Shown here in pieces: positions 23,987 through 34,699 of a stretch of 64,000 bases of DNA; position 1 is the first letter of the stretch, and every line of letters starts with the position of its first letter. Under the pieces are notes generated by a model. It made no database searches. It saw only the letters and a list, made by a program, of their open reading frames with translations, and had not been told where the DNA came from. A program made the translations under genes and the position numbers. Source of the stretch: an uncultured Pseudomonadota bacterium (GTDB lineage: Bacteria > Pseudomonadota > Alphaproteobacteria > UBA3830); NCBI GenBank assembly GCA_902771535.1, contig CACXWU010000001.1, positions 62,001 through 126,000 on the forward strand. Reading direction: 5' to 3'.

Positions 23987-25966
23987 TCATTTTGATTTCT
24001 CTATAATTTCCTTCCCTTCGAGAATCTTATGACTCGAACCTTTCAGTTCCTCATTATTCAAAGATTCATAACGTCCGCCCAAGAATTTCGCTAAAAATTT
24101 CTCAGTAAAAGCGATGTATGATTTTATATTCGGTTCGCGATGGAATCCATGGCCTTCATCCGGATATAAAACATACGCAACAGGATGCTTTTTCTCTCTC
24201 AAAGCTTGAACTATTTGATCTGACTCAACTTTCGCAACTCTTGGATCGTTGGCTCCTTGCAGCACCAACAAAGGTTTCTTAATCTGATCCTTTTTAAATA
24301 ACGGTGATATCGATTTCAGGTAAGGAATATCCTCTTTTGCGTCTGGATTTCCTGCTATTTTATACCATGTAACCATGCCTGGCTTCCAATATTCAGGAAC
24401 TGAAGATAAAAGAGTAATGAAGTTCGACGGTCCTACAACGTCCACTCCACAGCAGAAGAAATCCGGGGTGAAAGCAAGCCCAGCCAAGGTTGAATATCCT
24501 CCGAAACTTCCTCCCATGATAGCGATTTTGTTTTTATCTGCGATGCCATGGTCGATTGTCCACTGTACAGCGTCGATGATATCATTCCTCACCGCTTCAA
24601 GGTTTCTGTTGATTGCATTGAAGAACTTCTTACCGAAACCGGTCGATCCTCTATAGTTAATTTGTAATACGGAATATCCTCTGTTCGAGAGTAACTGCGC
24701 CATTTTATCGAAGCCGTACGCATCTCGCGCCATTGGTCCGCCATGAATATACGCAACGAGCGGAGCAGGGACTTCTTCCTTGAAATTGTTCGCTTTTGTC
24801 AGATAACAAACCAAATCCAAACCATCGCGAGACTTTATCACTAACGGTTCCATCTTTTGCAAAGGATATTTATCCAAGGCAGGTTGATTCGAGAATAAGA
24901 ACTTCAACTCTTTGGTTTGATTGTTGAAAAAGTAATATTTCACGGATTCATCGGATTCCTCAGTAACAACTAGCCAATTTGAATCATCTACGCTTCGCCC
25001 GTGGATGTAAAACTCCTTTTCTCTGAATTTTTCTCGTAAAATATTTAAGTTTTCTGAGATCTTATCGCTTAACGGAATATCTTTCTTCCGGAGATAGTTT
25101 ACCTCAGCTAATTGCGGTTCCAAAGTTTTCGGGTCGCAGCTCGACAGATATACGTCCGACTCATCTGAATCGCAAAGAGTTTTTATTTCCTTTGTATCGA
25201 TATTTATAGAAACCAATGATCCTTTGTCTTTCCCCATCGGAAGCGATGCATACAGAAGATTTTCTCCTTTTTTCAGATGATAAGCGCCGGAAACTCCCGC
25301 ATCTTCAAACGGGATTCTCAATATTAGCTTTCCGTCGGCAGTTAGAATTTCTTCATCTCCGTTGGACAAAACTCTCATCAAAGCCTTTAGTTCGAAGTTT
25401 TCGTTGAAAATCATACGAGTGTACGCATTATTTTCAAAAACTCTTTCGGACTTTCCTGTTTCTATGTTAATTTTGTAAACATCGAACCATTGAGCGTTTC
25501 TTTTGTTATTACAAACAAGAATTTCATTTGGGAATCTCAGCGATCTTCCTAGCACAAAAGATTTTGACTTACCAAATGGTGTCAGATTTTTCTTTTCACC
25601 TGTTTTTATGTTTAAACAGAGGAGGTGTTCATTTTCGTCTCCTTGGTTATCTTCCGGAAGCAAAATGTGGTTACCCGTGTATGCCCAACAGTAGTGGTAC
25701 ATCTCTCTTGCGCTTGTTACCGGAAACTTGCGAACTAACTTTCCGTCGATTGTTTCAATACAAAGAGTTACTTCACTTCCTGATCGAGCAAAATATGAAA
25801 TATTTTTTCCGTCCGGGCTCAGTCTTACACAGAATTTATCCGGTTTCGCAAACAAAACTTCTCTTGGAATCAAGGTATCTTTGTCGAACTTCATCACATT
25901 CTGACTCAATTCACATCCGCACAAACTCGATAATACCAATGAACAAGACAATAAATATTTCAACAT
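23987..25966 (-). CDS. S9-family (prolyl oligopeptidase-like) peptidase, probable lipoprotein
   Basis: 659-residue serine peptidase of family S9 (acylaminoacyl-peptidase/DPP type). The N terminus MLKYLLSCSLVLSSLCGC looks like a lipoprotein signal with Cys18, though the lipobox (LCGC) is imperfect. Residues ~40-370 form a beta-propeller-like region (repeats such as LSPDGKNISYFAR); the C-terminal catalytic domain has Ser487 in MGGSFGGYS, Asp574 in GANDPRV and His606 in DEGHGFH. It likely degrades peptides in the periplasm or outside the cell. ATG with AGGAGAG eight bases upstream. Converges on the repeat-protein gene; recJ lies upstream on the other strand. Confidence 0.9.
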   Translation of the reverse strand: MLKYLLSCSLVLSSLCGCELSQNVMKFDKDTLIPREVLFAKPDKFCVRLSPDGKNISYFARSGSEVTLCIETIDGKLVRKFPVTSAREMYHYCWAYTGNHILLPEDNQGDENEHLLCLNIKTGEKKNLTPFGKSKSFVLGRSLRFPNEILVCNNKRNAQWFDVYKINIETGKSERVFENNAYTRMIFNENFELKALMRVLSNGDEEILTADGKLILRIPFEDAGVSGAYHLKKGENLLYASLPMGKDKGSLVSINIDTKEIKTLCDSDESDVYLSSCDPKTLEPQLAEVNYLRKKDIPLSDKISENLNILREKFREKEFYIHGRSVDDSNWLVVTEESDESVKYYFFNNQTKELKFLFSNQPALDKYPLQKMEPLVIKSRDGLDLVCYLTKANNFKEEVPAPLVAYIHGGPMARDAYGFDKMAQLLSNRGYSVLQINYRGSTGFGKKFFNAINRNLEAVRNDIIDAVQWTIDHGIADKNKIAIMGGSFGGYSTLAGLAFTPDFFCCGVDVVGPSNFITLLSSVPEYWKPGMVTWYKIAGNPDAKEDIPYLKSISPLFKKDQIKKPLLVLQGANDPRVAKVESDQIVQALREKKHPVAYVLYPDEGHGFHREPNIKSYIAFTEKFLAKFLGGRYESLNNEELKGSSHKILEGKEIIEKSK

Positions 25967-26105
25967 TTAATCTCTCCTAAAACCAGATTAATTCTATAGA
26001 AAATTAATCTCATTATCCAGATAAAAATAATTAGTTTTGATCTCTCCCTCGCTTTTAATCCGCTGAAATATTTGATATGACTCCTTATGCATTCGGATAA
26101 AAATT

Positions 26106-27788
26106 ATGGATTCAATAAAATCACTCTTAGGTAATGTTTGGAACATAAAAACAGATATAGAAGTTGATGAAAATAATATTGTTGAGATTCTTTTGAAAAA
26201 TCGCGGGTATTCTCGGGGTTTTTTGAATTCGACAATGAGGAATTCGATGCCGGATCCGTATTCATTCATCGATATGGAAAAGGCTGTTGAACGAATTTAT
26301 GATGCGATCGTGAAAAAGCAGCCAATTGCTGTACTCGGAGATTATGATGTAGATGGAATTTCATCTACATGTATTTTTCTGAAATTTTTCGAGGATATCG
26401 GGGTTGACTGCGTTTACACAATTCCAAACCGTATGGACGAAGGGTACGGATTAAATATTTCAAATATAGAAAAATACAAAAATCATTTGATTATCGCAGT
26501 GGATTGCGGATCGAGTTCTATCGAAGAACTGGCCTATGCGAAGAAAAATAATATAGATGTGATCGTTATCGATCATCACACGATGAATTACATTCCGGAA
26601 GGAGCGGTTGCAATCGTAAATCCTCATCGTCCCGACGAAAGCAATGACTTTAAATATCTTTGTGCGGCAGGACTGGTTTTTATGTGCGTGGTGGGAATTA
26701 ATCGATTGCTGAAACAAAAAGATTTCTATAGAAATATTGCAGCTCCGCAGTTAACGGATTACCTGGATCTTGTTGCTCTCGCTACGGTTTGTGATGTTGT
26801 TGAGTTGAAAGAGCTGAACAGGGCGTTTGTGATAAACGGACTGAAAATAATTCAGGCGAAAAAAAATCTCGGTCTTCGCGAATTGCTTGCGCTCCGTGAT
26901 AAATCTGAAGTTAATGCTGAAACTATTGCTTTCTTTATCGGGCCTAATTTAAACGCGGGCGGAAGATTAAAAACGGCAGATGTCGGAGTAAGACTTTTAA
27001 CAACGAAGAATCCCGCGGAAACGAAAGAGTTAGCTCTCAAGCTTTTCAATTTGAATAAAGAAAGGCAGGAACTCGAATCTTTAATGGTCGAAGAAGCTGT
27101 TTCAATGATCGACGAAAAGCTAAACTATATTTGTGCATTTAATCCCGATTGGCATGTCGGAGTTATCGGGATTGTCGCCGGTCGTTTGAAAGAAAAATAT
27201 AATAGGCCGACAATCATAATCTGTTGCGATAAAAACGGAGTAGGGAAGGCATCCTGCCGCTCGATTGAAGGCGTTGATATATCAAAAATTGTAAAAAAAG
27301 GCATAGATATAGGAATAATCAGTTCCGGCGGTGGTCATGCTATGGCGGCGGGATTCTCTTTGCCCGTCGAAAATATTCCTTCGTTACATGAATTTTTGAA
27401 AACCGAAGTGCGGTACGATTCCAAACCGAAAACTTTCAACATTGACGCAGTTATTAATTTGTCCGATCTTTCTTTGGATTTTGTGAAAAAAACGGAAGAG
27501 CTCGCTCCGTTTGGGCAGGGGAATCCATCTCCGATTTTTGTGATTTCAAGTGTGCAAATAATCTGTTCCAGAATTTTGAAAGACCAGCATATTTCCGTAC
27601 TGCTGGCGGACGATTTCGGAAACACGTTGAAAGGGATTTCGTTTCGATGCATGGGAACAGCGTTGGAGGATGCCCTGTTAAACAGCCGAAACAAATTAAA
27701 AATTCTGGGAGAGCTGTGCATTTCCGTTTGGAAAAACACTCGTTCGGTGAATTTTTTGATCAGAGATGTTGCGGAAAGCGATTATTAG
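26106..27788 (+). CDS. recJ: RecJ, single-stranded-DNA-specific exonuclease
   Basis: 5'-3' ssDNA exonuclease for RecF-pathway recombination and mismatch repair, 560 aa. DHH-family motifs: LGDYDVDGISST (residues 78-88), the DHH triad at 156-158 in VIVIDHHTMN, and the DHHA1 block SSGGGHAMAAGFSLP. The C-terminal OB-like region ends SVWKNTRSVNFLIRDV. ATG with GGA about eight bases upstream. Converges on holA with a 33-bp gap. Confidence 0.95.
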   Translation: MDSIKSLLGNVWNIKTDIEVDENNIVEILLKNRGYSRGFLNSTMRNSMPDPYSFIDMEKAVERIYDAIVKKQPIAVLGDYDVDGISSTCIFLKFFEDIGVDCVYTIPNRMDEGYGLNISNIEKYKNHLIIAVDCGSSSIEELAYAKKNNIDVIVIDHHTMNYIPEGAVAIVNPHRPDESNDFKYLCAAGLVFMCVVGINRLLKQKDFYRNIAAPQLTDYLDLVALATVCDVVELKELNRAFVINGLKIIQAKKNLGLRELLALRDKSEVNAETIAFFIGPNLNAGGRLKTADVGVRLLTTKNPAETKELALKLFNLNKERQELESLMVEEAVSMIDEKLNYICAFNPDWHVGVIGIVAGRLKEKYNRPTIIICCDKNGVGKASCRSIEGVDISKIVKKGIDIGIISSGGGHAMAAGFSLPVENIPSLHEFLKTEVRYDSKPKTFNIDAVINLSDLSLDFVKKTEELAPFGQGNPSPIFVISSVQIICSRILKDQHISVLLADDFGNTLKGISFRCMGTALEDALLNSRNKLKILGELCISVWKNTRSVNFLIRDVAESDY

Positions 27789-27821
27789 TTTTTTGAAAGG
27801 ATGAGGAGGAGATTTCTCGTG

Positions 27822-28598
27822 TCAGGAAATCGCCAAATTTTTCCGCAAATAATTTTTGTTGAAAGGATATTCCGATTTCTGTTTGATTTCGGCGTCCATG
27901 AGGAAGTGGATTTTTTGCTTTAAATTCAGTCCGATATAGCTTTGATCTTTACCAAAGATATTTGCCTTAATCGCCGCCTGTAACATGAATCTAATCAAAG
28001 AAATATCCTCCAGGTTGTCCAAAAATGACTGTTTGTTTTTTATATAATCCTTCAAATCCTCCAGATTTCCGTCATCCAAAAGCAGCGACAATTTCCTGAA
28101 CAAGGATATCAATCCTTCGTCTGTTTCATTTATGATATTTACAATTTCATTGTAAATAATTGACGGCAAGTTCGGCAAAATCATATTACAAAGAGATAGG
28201 AAAGTCATATTGTTGTTAAACGATGCCAGAGCCAATACATTTGGATTTTTTATCAACGTGTCTGTAACTTTTTTGGACTTAAAAAAATCTCCGCTTTCCA
28301 GAATAAAGACACTGTTTTCTTTTGGAAAATTCTGGATTTTCTCCAGGTGTTTATCTTCAATTCCTCTGATGCAGTAGCAAGTTATTTTGCTTCCAAACAG
28401 ATCGCATTGAGAAAAACTTTGGCTCTTTTCATATTCTGAGAAGGTGCAATTTCTCACTTGTACATTGGCGCGTTTTTCCCTTAATTTGGACGCAACGAAA
28501 TCGCAAAACAAATCGAAAGTCTTTTTGAAATTGCCGTAAAGAAAGAATATCTGTCCTTCTTTGATGTTATACGGCACGTTTTTAAATTCTAACTTCAC
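27822..28598 (-). CDS. holA: HolA, DNA polymerase III delta subunit (divergent)
   Basis: 258-residue clamp-loader subunit, shorter than E. coli HolA (343 aa) and divergent. Identification rests on the N-terminal pattern GQIFFLYGNFKKTFDLFCDFV, the SQCDLFGSK stretch (compare SLFGGRR), a strand with FILESGDFFKSKKVT, and above all position: the leuS-lptE-holA order is widely conserved. GTG start overlapping the lptE stop (GTGA), so translation is coupled. It should open the beta clamp as part of the gamma/tau complex. Confidence 0.75.
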   Translation of the reverse strand: MKLEFKNVPYNIKEGQIFFLYGNFKKTFDLFCDFVASKLREKRANVQVRNCTFSEYEKSQSFSQCDLFGSKITCYCIRGIEDKHLEKIQNFPKENSVFILESGDFFKSKKVTDTLIKNPNVLALASFNNNMTFLSLCNMILPNLPSIIYNEIVNIINETDEGLISLFRKLSLLLDDGNLEDLKDYIKNKQSFLDNLEDISLIRFMLQAAIKANIFGKDQSYIGLNLKQKIHFLMDAEIKQKSEYPFNKNYLRKNLAIS

Positions 28599-29062
28599 TT
28601 CACCAAAGCAACCTTCAAATTTTCAACAATTCTGAACGCTAAATCTTTCAACACAGCACCGTTTATCCCATCGTACATCGATAATAAAACATCTCCTTGT
28701 GCATTCGCAATGTTTCGAGTGGTTGACCCGGTGACTGGTGTAACGACAACATTCTTTCCTTCCGCATTTTTCAAAACAATATTTGCAATCAAATTAATCT
28801 TTACTCGCTGAGCATTACAGTCATCCGCTAATGCGTAAGGAATTCTTTTTTCTTGGAGATTCACGTATAGAACATACTTTTCGTCGGAAATATCCAAATC
28901 TCGTATCAAATCCTGCAAATACCCCCGAAGCATCTGTCCATTCTTTCCCGCAATAACATCCACATGGATATTATTCTGATACTTGGATTCCGTTCTAAAC
29001 TCATGCAGCGGACGAACTGAGCACCCACAGCACAATAAAAATATACCTAATCTATACCACAA
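28595..29062 (-). CDS. lptE: LptE, LPS-assembly lipoprotein
   Basis: 155-residue outer-membrane lipoprotein that plugs LptD during LPS insertion. N terminus [20 protein letters not shown] has a short signal with lipobox Cys (CCGC or CGCS) followed by the CSVRPLH that is typical of the LptE/RlpB family; the body fits the family's mixed alpha/beta pattern (ITLNANIVL-like strands, [19 protein letters not shown] near the end). The start is a TTG at 29062, overlapping the end of leuS by 11 bp; no other start exists before the lipobox. Together with waaA and the acyltransferase this shows an LPS-bearing outer membrane. Confidence 0.85.
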   Translation of the reverse strand: MWYRLGIFLLCCGCSVRPLHEFRTESKYQNNIHVDVIAGKNGQMLRGYLQDLIRDLDISDEKYVLYVNLQEKRIPYALADDCNAQRVKINLIANIVLKNAEGKNVVVTPVTGSTTRNIANAQGDVLLSMYDGINGAVLKDLAFRIVENLKVALVK

Positions 29063-31616
29063 AATTAATTATCTTCCCTTTTATAAAAATCTTTTTTCTG
29101 ATCGGCTTGTTGCCTATCACCTTTTTCACATTATTTACTTCCAACGCCTTTTGAATAACTTCATCTTCGGAAGCATCCAGGGCAACATCTATGGTTCCTC
29201 GTAATTTTCCGTTAATTTGTATCGGAAGATTTATCGTCGATACCACAATGTATTTTTCACAGAATTTCGGCCAATCATTTTCCGAAACCAAATTACTAAA
29301 TCCGAACATCGACCAAGCCTCTTCACAAATATGCGGAGCGATTGGTGCTAAAAGTTTAATTAAATCTCTCACAATGACAGAGAATAACGAAACATTACCT
29401 TCTGCTTTATCCAGAACAGCGTAGATGCAATTTATCGATTCTCGAATATACGCAATTGCCTTGTTCATCGATTGAGATTCGAACGAAGTAGTGACATCCT
29501 TGATCGTTTTGTGGAATCCTTTGTACAAGTTTTGCATTTCCTCGCTTAACGAAGAAAGCTCAATATCCTGTGTGGCCGAAGCGCAAATTCCCTTGTCCTT
29601 TAGATATACAAACAGACGCCACACTCGATTTATGAATCGCCAACTTCCGTCGAGTCCCTCATCTGACCACGGAAAGTCTCTGTCGGCAGGAGTGTCTGAA
29701 ACGACAAACAACCTCAATGCGTCCGCTCCGTAAGTTTTTACAATCACGTCGGGATCAACCACGTTCTTTTTGGACTTACTCATTTTCTCCAAACGCCCGA
29801 CAGTTACCTTTTTCCCTGTCGCAATCTCTACGAATTCGCCTTTTTCGTCCTTACGAACTTCACTCGGAAACAACCATTCTCCCTGCTCATTTTTAAAAGT
29901 AACGCTGCAAACCATTCCTTGAGTAAAGAGATTGGTAAACGGCTCTCGTACATTAACCAAACCGCAATCCGCCAGTGCTTTCGTGAAGAACCTTGCGTAA
30001 AGCAAATGCAGAATAGCATGCTCAACTCCTCCGATGTATTGATCAACGGCCATCCACTGATCGACGTTGCTTTTGTCTAGCAGATCCTTTGATTCTTTCC
30101 CCACGCAAAACCTGAGAAAATACCAAGACGAATCAACGAAAGTATCCAGAGTATCGGTTTCTCTCGTTGCGTCGCCCGCGCAAACCGGACATTTTATATG
30201 CTTCCAATGAGGATGCTGATCCAAAGGATTTCCGGTACCAGAAAAACTCACGTCGGCAGGAAGTTTTAACGGTAAATCCTCTTCTTTCAGCGGAACTGTT
30301 CCGCACTTAGGACAATAAACCATCGGAATAGGGCAACCCCAGTACCTTTGGCGGGAAACACCCCAATCACGAAGCTTGAAGAATATTTCTTTCTTTCCGA
30401 GACCTCTTTTATCAATCTCTTCAATAACTTTCTTTCGAGCTTCAACAACTGAAAGTCCGTTTAAAAATTCCGAATTAAACAAAATACCGTCACCGAAGTA
30501 GGGGACTTCACTATTCTCTGACTTGATTACGGAGATAATCGGCAAGTTGTATTTTACCGCAAAATCATAATCTCTCTCGTCATGAGCCGGAGTTGCGAAT
30601 ATCGCTCCGGTTCCGTAATCCATGAGTACGAAGTTGGCAATATACACCGGTAATCTTTTGTCCAAGAAGGGATGCTTGACGGTAAGTCCTGTATCGATTC
30701 CCTGCTTTTCTTGCTTATCGAGCATTTGCTGAGAAACTGAACCTTTCTTTAACTCAGAAATGAAATCCCTAACGGCTTTGTTAGACGCCGCAATTTTTTT
30801 AGCCAAAGGATGATCAGGAGAAATCGCCAAAAAAGTCGCTCCGTATAAAGTTTCAGGTCTGGTTGAAAAAATCGTAATTTGATCGCCATTATCGCAAGAA
30901 AAATTAATCGAGCACCCTTCTGACTTTCCGATCCAATTTCTTTGCATGGTCTTCACATTTTCAGGCCAACCCTCGAGATTATCAAGCTCATTTAAAAGTT
31001 CATCGGCATAATCTGTGATTCTGAAAAACCACTGAGATAGCATTTTCTTCTCGACTAAAGCCCCTGAACGCCAACCTCTTCCGTCGATCACTTGTTCGTT
31101 CGCCAAGACACAGTTGTCGACAGGATCCCAGTTAACCTCTGATTTTTTCCGATAAACTAATCCTTTTTTGTATAGAGCCAAAAATATTTTCTGCTGGAAT
31201 CCATAATATTCTTCGTCACAGGTCGCAAATTCTCTCTCCCAGTCGTATGAGAATCCTAGAGCACGAACCTGATTTTTCATTGTTTCTATGTTTTTATAAG
31301 TCCAATCTTTTGGATGAGATTTTTGTTTCAATGCTGCATTTTCTGCGGGAAGTCCGAAAGCATCCCATCCGACCGGATGCAAAACATCAAATCCGCATGC
31401 CCGCTTGTATCGAGCGACGATATCTCCAATCGTGTAATTTCTCACGTGACCAATGTGCACCTTTCCCGAAGGATACATGAACATTTCCAGAACATAATAT
31501 TTCTTGTTTTGACGATTTCGGGTTTTGAAAGAGCGGTTATCTATCCAAAACTTCTGCCATTTTGGTTCTACAACGGCAAAATTATACGGTGTAATTTCCG
31601 AAATATCTAAGGACAT
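29052..31616 (-). CDS. leuS: LeuS, leucyl-tRNA synthetase
   Basis: Class I synthetase charging tRNA-Leu, 854 aa. HIGH motif in [17 protein letters not shown] near the N terminus, KMSKS in [15 protein letters not shown] in the C-terminal half, a CP1 editing domain in between (with the threonine-rich [19 protein letters not shown]) and zinc-binding Cys pairs (CPKCGTVP and CPVCAGD). ATG 31616 is preferred to a TTG four codons earlier, since GGAG lies about seven bases before it. First gene of leuS-lptE-holA. Confidence 0.97.
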   Translation of the reverse strand: MSLDISEITPYNFAVVEPKWQKFWIDNRSFKTRNRQNKKYYVLEMFMYPSGKVHIGHVRNYTIGDIVARYKRACGFDVLHPVGWDAFGLPAENAALKQKSHPKDWTYKNIETMKNQVRALGFSYDWEREFATCDEEYYGFQQKIFLALYKKGLVYRKKSEVNWDPVDNCVLANEQVIDGRGWRSGALVEKKMLSQWFFRITDYADELLNELDNLEGWPENVKTMQRNWIGKSEGCSINFSCDNGDQITIFSTRPETLYGATFLAISPDHPLAKKIAASNKAVRDFISELKKGSVSQQMLDKQEKQGIDTGLTVKHPFLDKRLPVYIANFVLMDYGTGAIFATPAHDERDYDFAVKYNLPIISVIKSENSEVPYFGDGILFNSEFLNGLSVVEARKKVIEEIDKRGLGKKEIFFKLRDWGVSRQRYWGCPIPMVYCPKCGTVPLKEEDLPLKLPADVSFSGTGNPLDQHPHWKHIKCPVCAGDATRETDTLDTFVDSSWYFLRFCVGKESKDLLDKSNVDQWMAVDQYIGGVEHAILHLLYARFFTKALADCGLVNVREPFTNLFTQGMVCSVTFKNEQGEWLFPSEVRKDEKGEFVEIATGKKVTVGRLEKMSKSKKNVVDPDVIVKTYGADALRLFVVSDTPADRDFPWSDEGLDGSWRFINRVWRLFVYLKDKGICASATQDIELSSLSEEMQNLYKGFHKTIKDVTTSFESQSMNKAIAYIRESINCIYAVLDKAEGNVSLFSVIVRDLIKLLAPIAPHICEEAWSMFGFSNLVSENDWPKFCEKYIVVSTINLPIQINGKLRGTIDVALDASEDEVIQKALEVNNVKKVIGNKPIRKKIFIKGKIINFVV

Positions 31617-31713
31617 AAAAAACTCCAAATAACAATAATCAAAACTTGAGTTGAATGATACAACAAAAAAGGCATTTATAGAAGTCTGGCAGCAGATAAA
31701 AAGCGCGCTTTAT

Positions 31714-32742
31714 CTACTTCGGATCTGCATAAAAATGCCTCAACATATAAGTAGGATTTTTTAAATTCTGGGGATTGTAAGATAATTTTGCACCAATTTG
31801 AGAAGATAAAACTTCTAATTTTTCAGCAATCGGCTTTCCAGGCATTTTTCGAAAAAACTCACCGGATATACCTGTCATAACCAGAGCAGAATCCATTCCT
31901 GCATTATGTGCGCCCAAAACATCCGTCCACAATGTATCTCCGACCATCAAAATTTTATCTTTTTCAGATAAAGAAACTTTTTGGGCGAAATCAAATATTT
32001 CTTTGAAAGGTTTTCCGAAATAAAGAACTTTTCCCCCGAAAAATTTTTCATAATAAAAACCAATAGCTCCCTGAGTTGCTACTAAATATTTGCCGTTATC
32101 AATTCTGAAGGGAGCAAAAACATCCGGGTTGGATAAAAATAACGTCTTTCTCAATGCCGCAAGCTTCTCTAATTGTAACGAAAATTCGGCAAGTCCTCTA
32201 TGACCTTGATTATCTTTTAATTTTTTCCAATCCTTCTTAAGAAATTCTTCAATCTCAACTTTATCGCCATTTTCATCATATAGATTGTCAACACGAACAG
32301 ATCCGTAATGAGCTCTCGGCGATGCGACATAAACTAAATCGGCGGTTTCGTACATGTCGGCCATTGAAATACCTGTATTTTTGAAAGCATCCATATTTCC
32401 CATGAATAGGCACTTTAATGTGCAAAATTCTTTTCCGATCTGATTGCTAAAAATATCTTTACGATGAAGAAGAATATCATGAAGAAGCTCTCCGGCTGTA
32501 ATGAAGCAGTCATAATGTATGCCACATTTCATGCCTTTTTCGGCATAACCACGCATGGCGTTTTGGGAAAGTTGCGAGGTATTGGAAAGCAGGACTATTT
32601 TTTTCCCCATATCCTTTAATTTTTTCAGGGTAGCAAGGGTCCCGTTGTAAAATTCGGCTCCGTCAAACAAAACCCCGTACATATCAACAAAAAGAGTGTC
32701 GTACGAGTCAGCAACCGAAAAAATGTCTCCATTAATTCTCAC
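31714..32742 (-). CDS. HAD-IIA family hydrolase (NagD-like)
   Basis: 342-residue HAD-superfamily phosphatase, class IIA. Motif I is LFVDMYGVLFDG, with the nucleophile Asp but Tyr where the usual DxD has the second Asp, as in the subfamily with DxWGV/DxYGV. Motif II is VLLSNTS, the cap domain follows, and motif IV is MVGDTLWTDVLGAHNAGM. It probably dephosphorylates a small metabolite; substrate unknown. GTG start with a strong AGGAGG six bases upstream. It begins 9 bp after the ettA stop, so the two form an operon. Near its stop an inverted repeat (about 31694-31715) may end transcription. Confidence 0.85.
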   Translation of the reverse strand: MRINGDIFSVADSYDTLFVDMYGVLFDGAEFYNGTLATLKKLKDMGKKIVLLSNTSQLSQNAMRGYAEKGMKCGIHYDCFITAGELLHDILLHRKDIFSNQIGKEFCTLKCLFMGNMDAFKNTGISMADMYETADLVYVASPRAHYGSVRVDNLYDENGDKVEIEEFLKKDWKKLKDNQGHRGLAEFSLQLEKLAALRKTLFLSNPDVFAPFRIDNGKYLVATQGAIGFYYEKFFGGKVLYFGKPFKEIFDFAQKVSLSEKDKILMVGDTLWTDVLGAHNAGMDSALVMTGISGEFFRKMPGKPIAEKLEVLSSQIGAKLSYNPQNLKNPTYMLRHFYADPK

Positions 32743-32751
32743 GATCTCCTC

Positions 32752-34431
32752 CTAACGTGTTAATTTTCTGTATCGGATGCGGCTAGGGACAATTTCCGTA
32801 ATGCCGAGGCGTCTTTTTTTGTCCTCTTCATATGATGAGAAATCCCCTTGGAACCACTCGACCTTACTGTCGCCTTCGAAAGCCAAGATATGTGTGGCAA
32901 TTCTGTCTAAGAACCATCTGTCATGGCTTATAACAACAGCGCAACCGGCAAAATTCAACAATGCATTTTCAAGATTGCGGAGAGTTTCGACATCCAAATC
33001 ATTTGTAGGTTCGTCCAAAAGCAAAACATTTGCTCCCGACTTCAGCATTTTCGCGAGATGAACTCGGTTACGCTCTCCTCCCGACAGCTGGTTAATGTAT
33101 TTTTGTTGATCCGTTCCTTTAAATCCAAAGTATGAAACATAAGCTCGGCTCGGACATCTTCTTTTTCCCAATTCGACTTCATCAAGTGAATCGGAAATCT
33201 CTTCCCAAACTGTTTTTTTATCATCAAGATTGTCACGACTCTGATCAACGTAAGCTAACTTTACGGTTTCTCCGAACGAAACAGTTCCCGAATCCTGATC
33301 TTCCTTCCCTGTTAATATCTTAAACAGCGTGGATTTTCCAGCTCCGTTTGCTCCGATGACTCCGACAATGCTCCCCGGAACAATTTCAAAGGATAAATCA
33401 TCGAAAAGCAGCTTATCTCCAAATGATTTACTCAGGCTTTCGACCTTTATCACGGAATTGCCGAGACGTGGTCCCGAAGGTATGTATAAAGTCGAAGTGT
33501 TGTAAGATTTTGTTTCTTCTTGCTGCAGCATCTCATTATAAGCGTTCAGTCGAGCTTTGCTTTTTGCTTGGCGCGCCTTTGGTGATTGTCTGACCCACTC
33601 TAACTCTTGCGACAAAATTTTTCGGCGATCTTCTTCTTTTTTGTCCTCCTGAGCCAGACGTTTCTGATACATATCCAGCCACGCAGAGTAATTTCCTTCA
33701 AATGGATAGGTATTTCCTCGATCTATCTCCAAAATCCACCCGACAACATTGTCCAGGAAATATCTGTCGTGAGTCACCAAAACGACCGCCCCTTTGTAAT
33801 CCTGCAAATGTTTTTCCAACCAAGCGATGGATTCGGCATCCAGATGGTTGGTTGGTTCGTCGAGTAAAAGCAAATCGGGTTTTTGCAAAAGCAGCTTGCA
33901 CAGAGCTACTCTTCTTTTTTCTCCTCCCGAGAGATTTTTCACTAATTCTTCTGATGGCGGACACCGCAATGCATCCATTGCTACTTCTATTGAACGATTC
34001 AAATCCCAGAGATTGAGCGAATCGATCTGCTCCTGCAACTCTCCCTGACGAGCAATTAAATCATTCATTTCTTCGTCTGACATTTCTTCGGCAAATTTCG
34101 CGGAAATGCTGTCGAATTCATCCAAGAGATTTTTCTGATCTTGCAACCCTGAAATAATGTTTTCGTAAACACTTTTGTTCCCGTCCAGCTCCGGCTCCTG
34201 CGGAAGATATCCTACAGTTGCGCCTTTTGCGAGCCAAGCCTCTCCGTTGTAGCTCGTATCCAGTCCCGCCATAATTTTCATCAAAGTAGATTTACCAGCT
34301 CCGTTTTTTCCTATAATTCCGATTTTGGCATCCGGAAAGAACGATAACCAGGTTTCTTTTAAGATTTGCTTTCCTCCGGGATAAACTTTCGAAACTCCCT
34401 TCATGACGTAGATATACTGATAAGAAGACAT
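32752..34431 (-). CDS. ettA: EttA, energy-dependent translational throttle (ABC-F)
   Basis: 559-residue ABC-F protein that binds the ribosomal E site and gates entry into elongation according to ATP/ADP ratio. Two ATPase domains: Walker A GKNGAGKSTL and GANGAGKSTLF, signatures LSGGEKRRVALCK and LSGGERNRVHLAK, Walker B LLLLDEPTNHLD and VLLLDEPTNDLD, with the EttA-type linker (interdomain helices with EWVRQSPKARQAKSKARL) in between. The full-length start MSSYQYIYVMKGVSKVYPGG fits the E. coli protein. Located upstream of the HAD hydrolase gene. Confidence 0.96.
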   Translation of the reverse strand: MSSYQYIYVMKGVSKVYPGGKQILKETWLSFFPDAKIGIIGKNGAGKSTLMKIMAGLDTSYNGEAWLAKGATVGYLPQEPELDGNKSVYENIISGLQDQKNLLDEFDSISAKFAEEMSDEEMNDLIARQGELQEQIDSLNLWDLNRSIEVAMDALRCPPSEELVKNLSGGEKRRVALCKLLLQKPDLLLLDEPTNHLDAESIAWLEKHLQDYKGAVVLVTHDRYFLDNVVGWILEIDRGNTYPFEGNYSAWLDMYQKRLAQEDKKEEDRRKILSQELEWVRQSPKARQAKSKARLNAYNEMLQQEETKSYNTSTLYIPSGPRLGNSVIKVESLSKSFGDKLLFDDLSFEIVPGSIVGVIGANGAGKSTLFKILTGKEDQDSGTVSFGETVKLAYVDQSRDNLDDKKTVWEEISDSLDEVELGKRRCPSRAYVSYFGFKGTDQQKYINQLSGGERNRVHLAKMLKSGANVLLLDEPTNDLDVETLRNLENALLNFAGCAVVISHDRWFLDRIATHILAFEGDSKVEWFQGDFSSYEEDKKRRLGITEIVPSRIRYRKLTR

Positions 34432-34542
34432 TTAACACCCAACCTATTGTTCGTACAATTTTCCACTAAGCTATCAATAACTTTTAAGTCTCTCGTCCTT
34501 GAGCATCGCAGTTTTTGTTTTGAAGTGCAAGGTTTTTATAAA

Positions 34543-34573
34543 ATTTTGCATATATCTTTTCGAATTGCAAAAT
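34543..34573. repeat. 8-bp inverted repeat in the ettA/tRNA-Leu intergenic region
   Basis: ATTTTGCA (34543-34550) and TGCAAAAT (34566-34573) are perfect inverted copies around a 15-base spacer, in the 268-bp gap between ettA and tRNA-Leu. It may be an operator or chance. The rest of the gap is AT-rich, without a recognised gene. Confidence 0.35.
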
Positions 34574-34699
34574 CCAAGAACAAACGGAGGTAAAAAAAAG
34601 CTAAAATTGCTTAGTCGAGTATCGTTGGCGATTTTTCATATTTATTTTTTGTTAACTATTGCATCGAATCCGAATTTAATGTATTCATAATGCGTAGTT

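Noticed and set aside
25528-25980. Plus-strand frame of 150 codons opposite the S9 peptidase N terminus
   Set aside because: It is antisense to the signal peptide and propeller part of a well-supported peptidase, with no motif.
31694-31715. Inverted repeat at the end of the HAD hydrolase gene as a terminator
   Set aside because: The arms (AGATAAA with GCG/CGC) leave no real loop and one arm has extra A residues; the T stretch is not placed after the stem. Listed only in passing with the gene.
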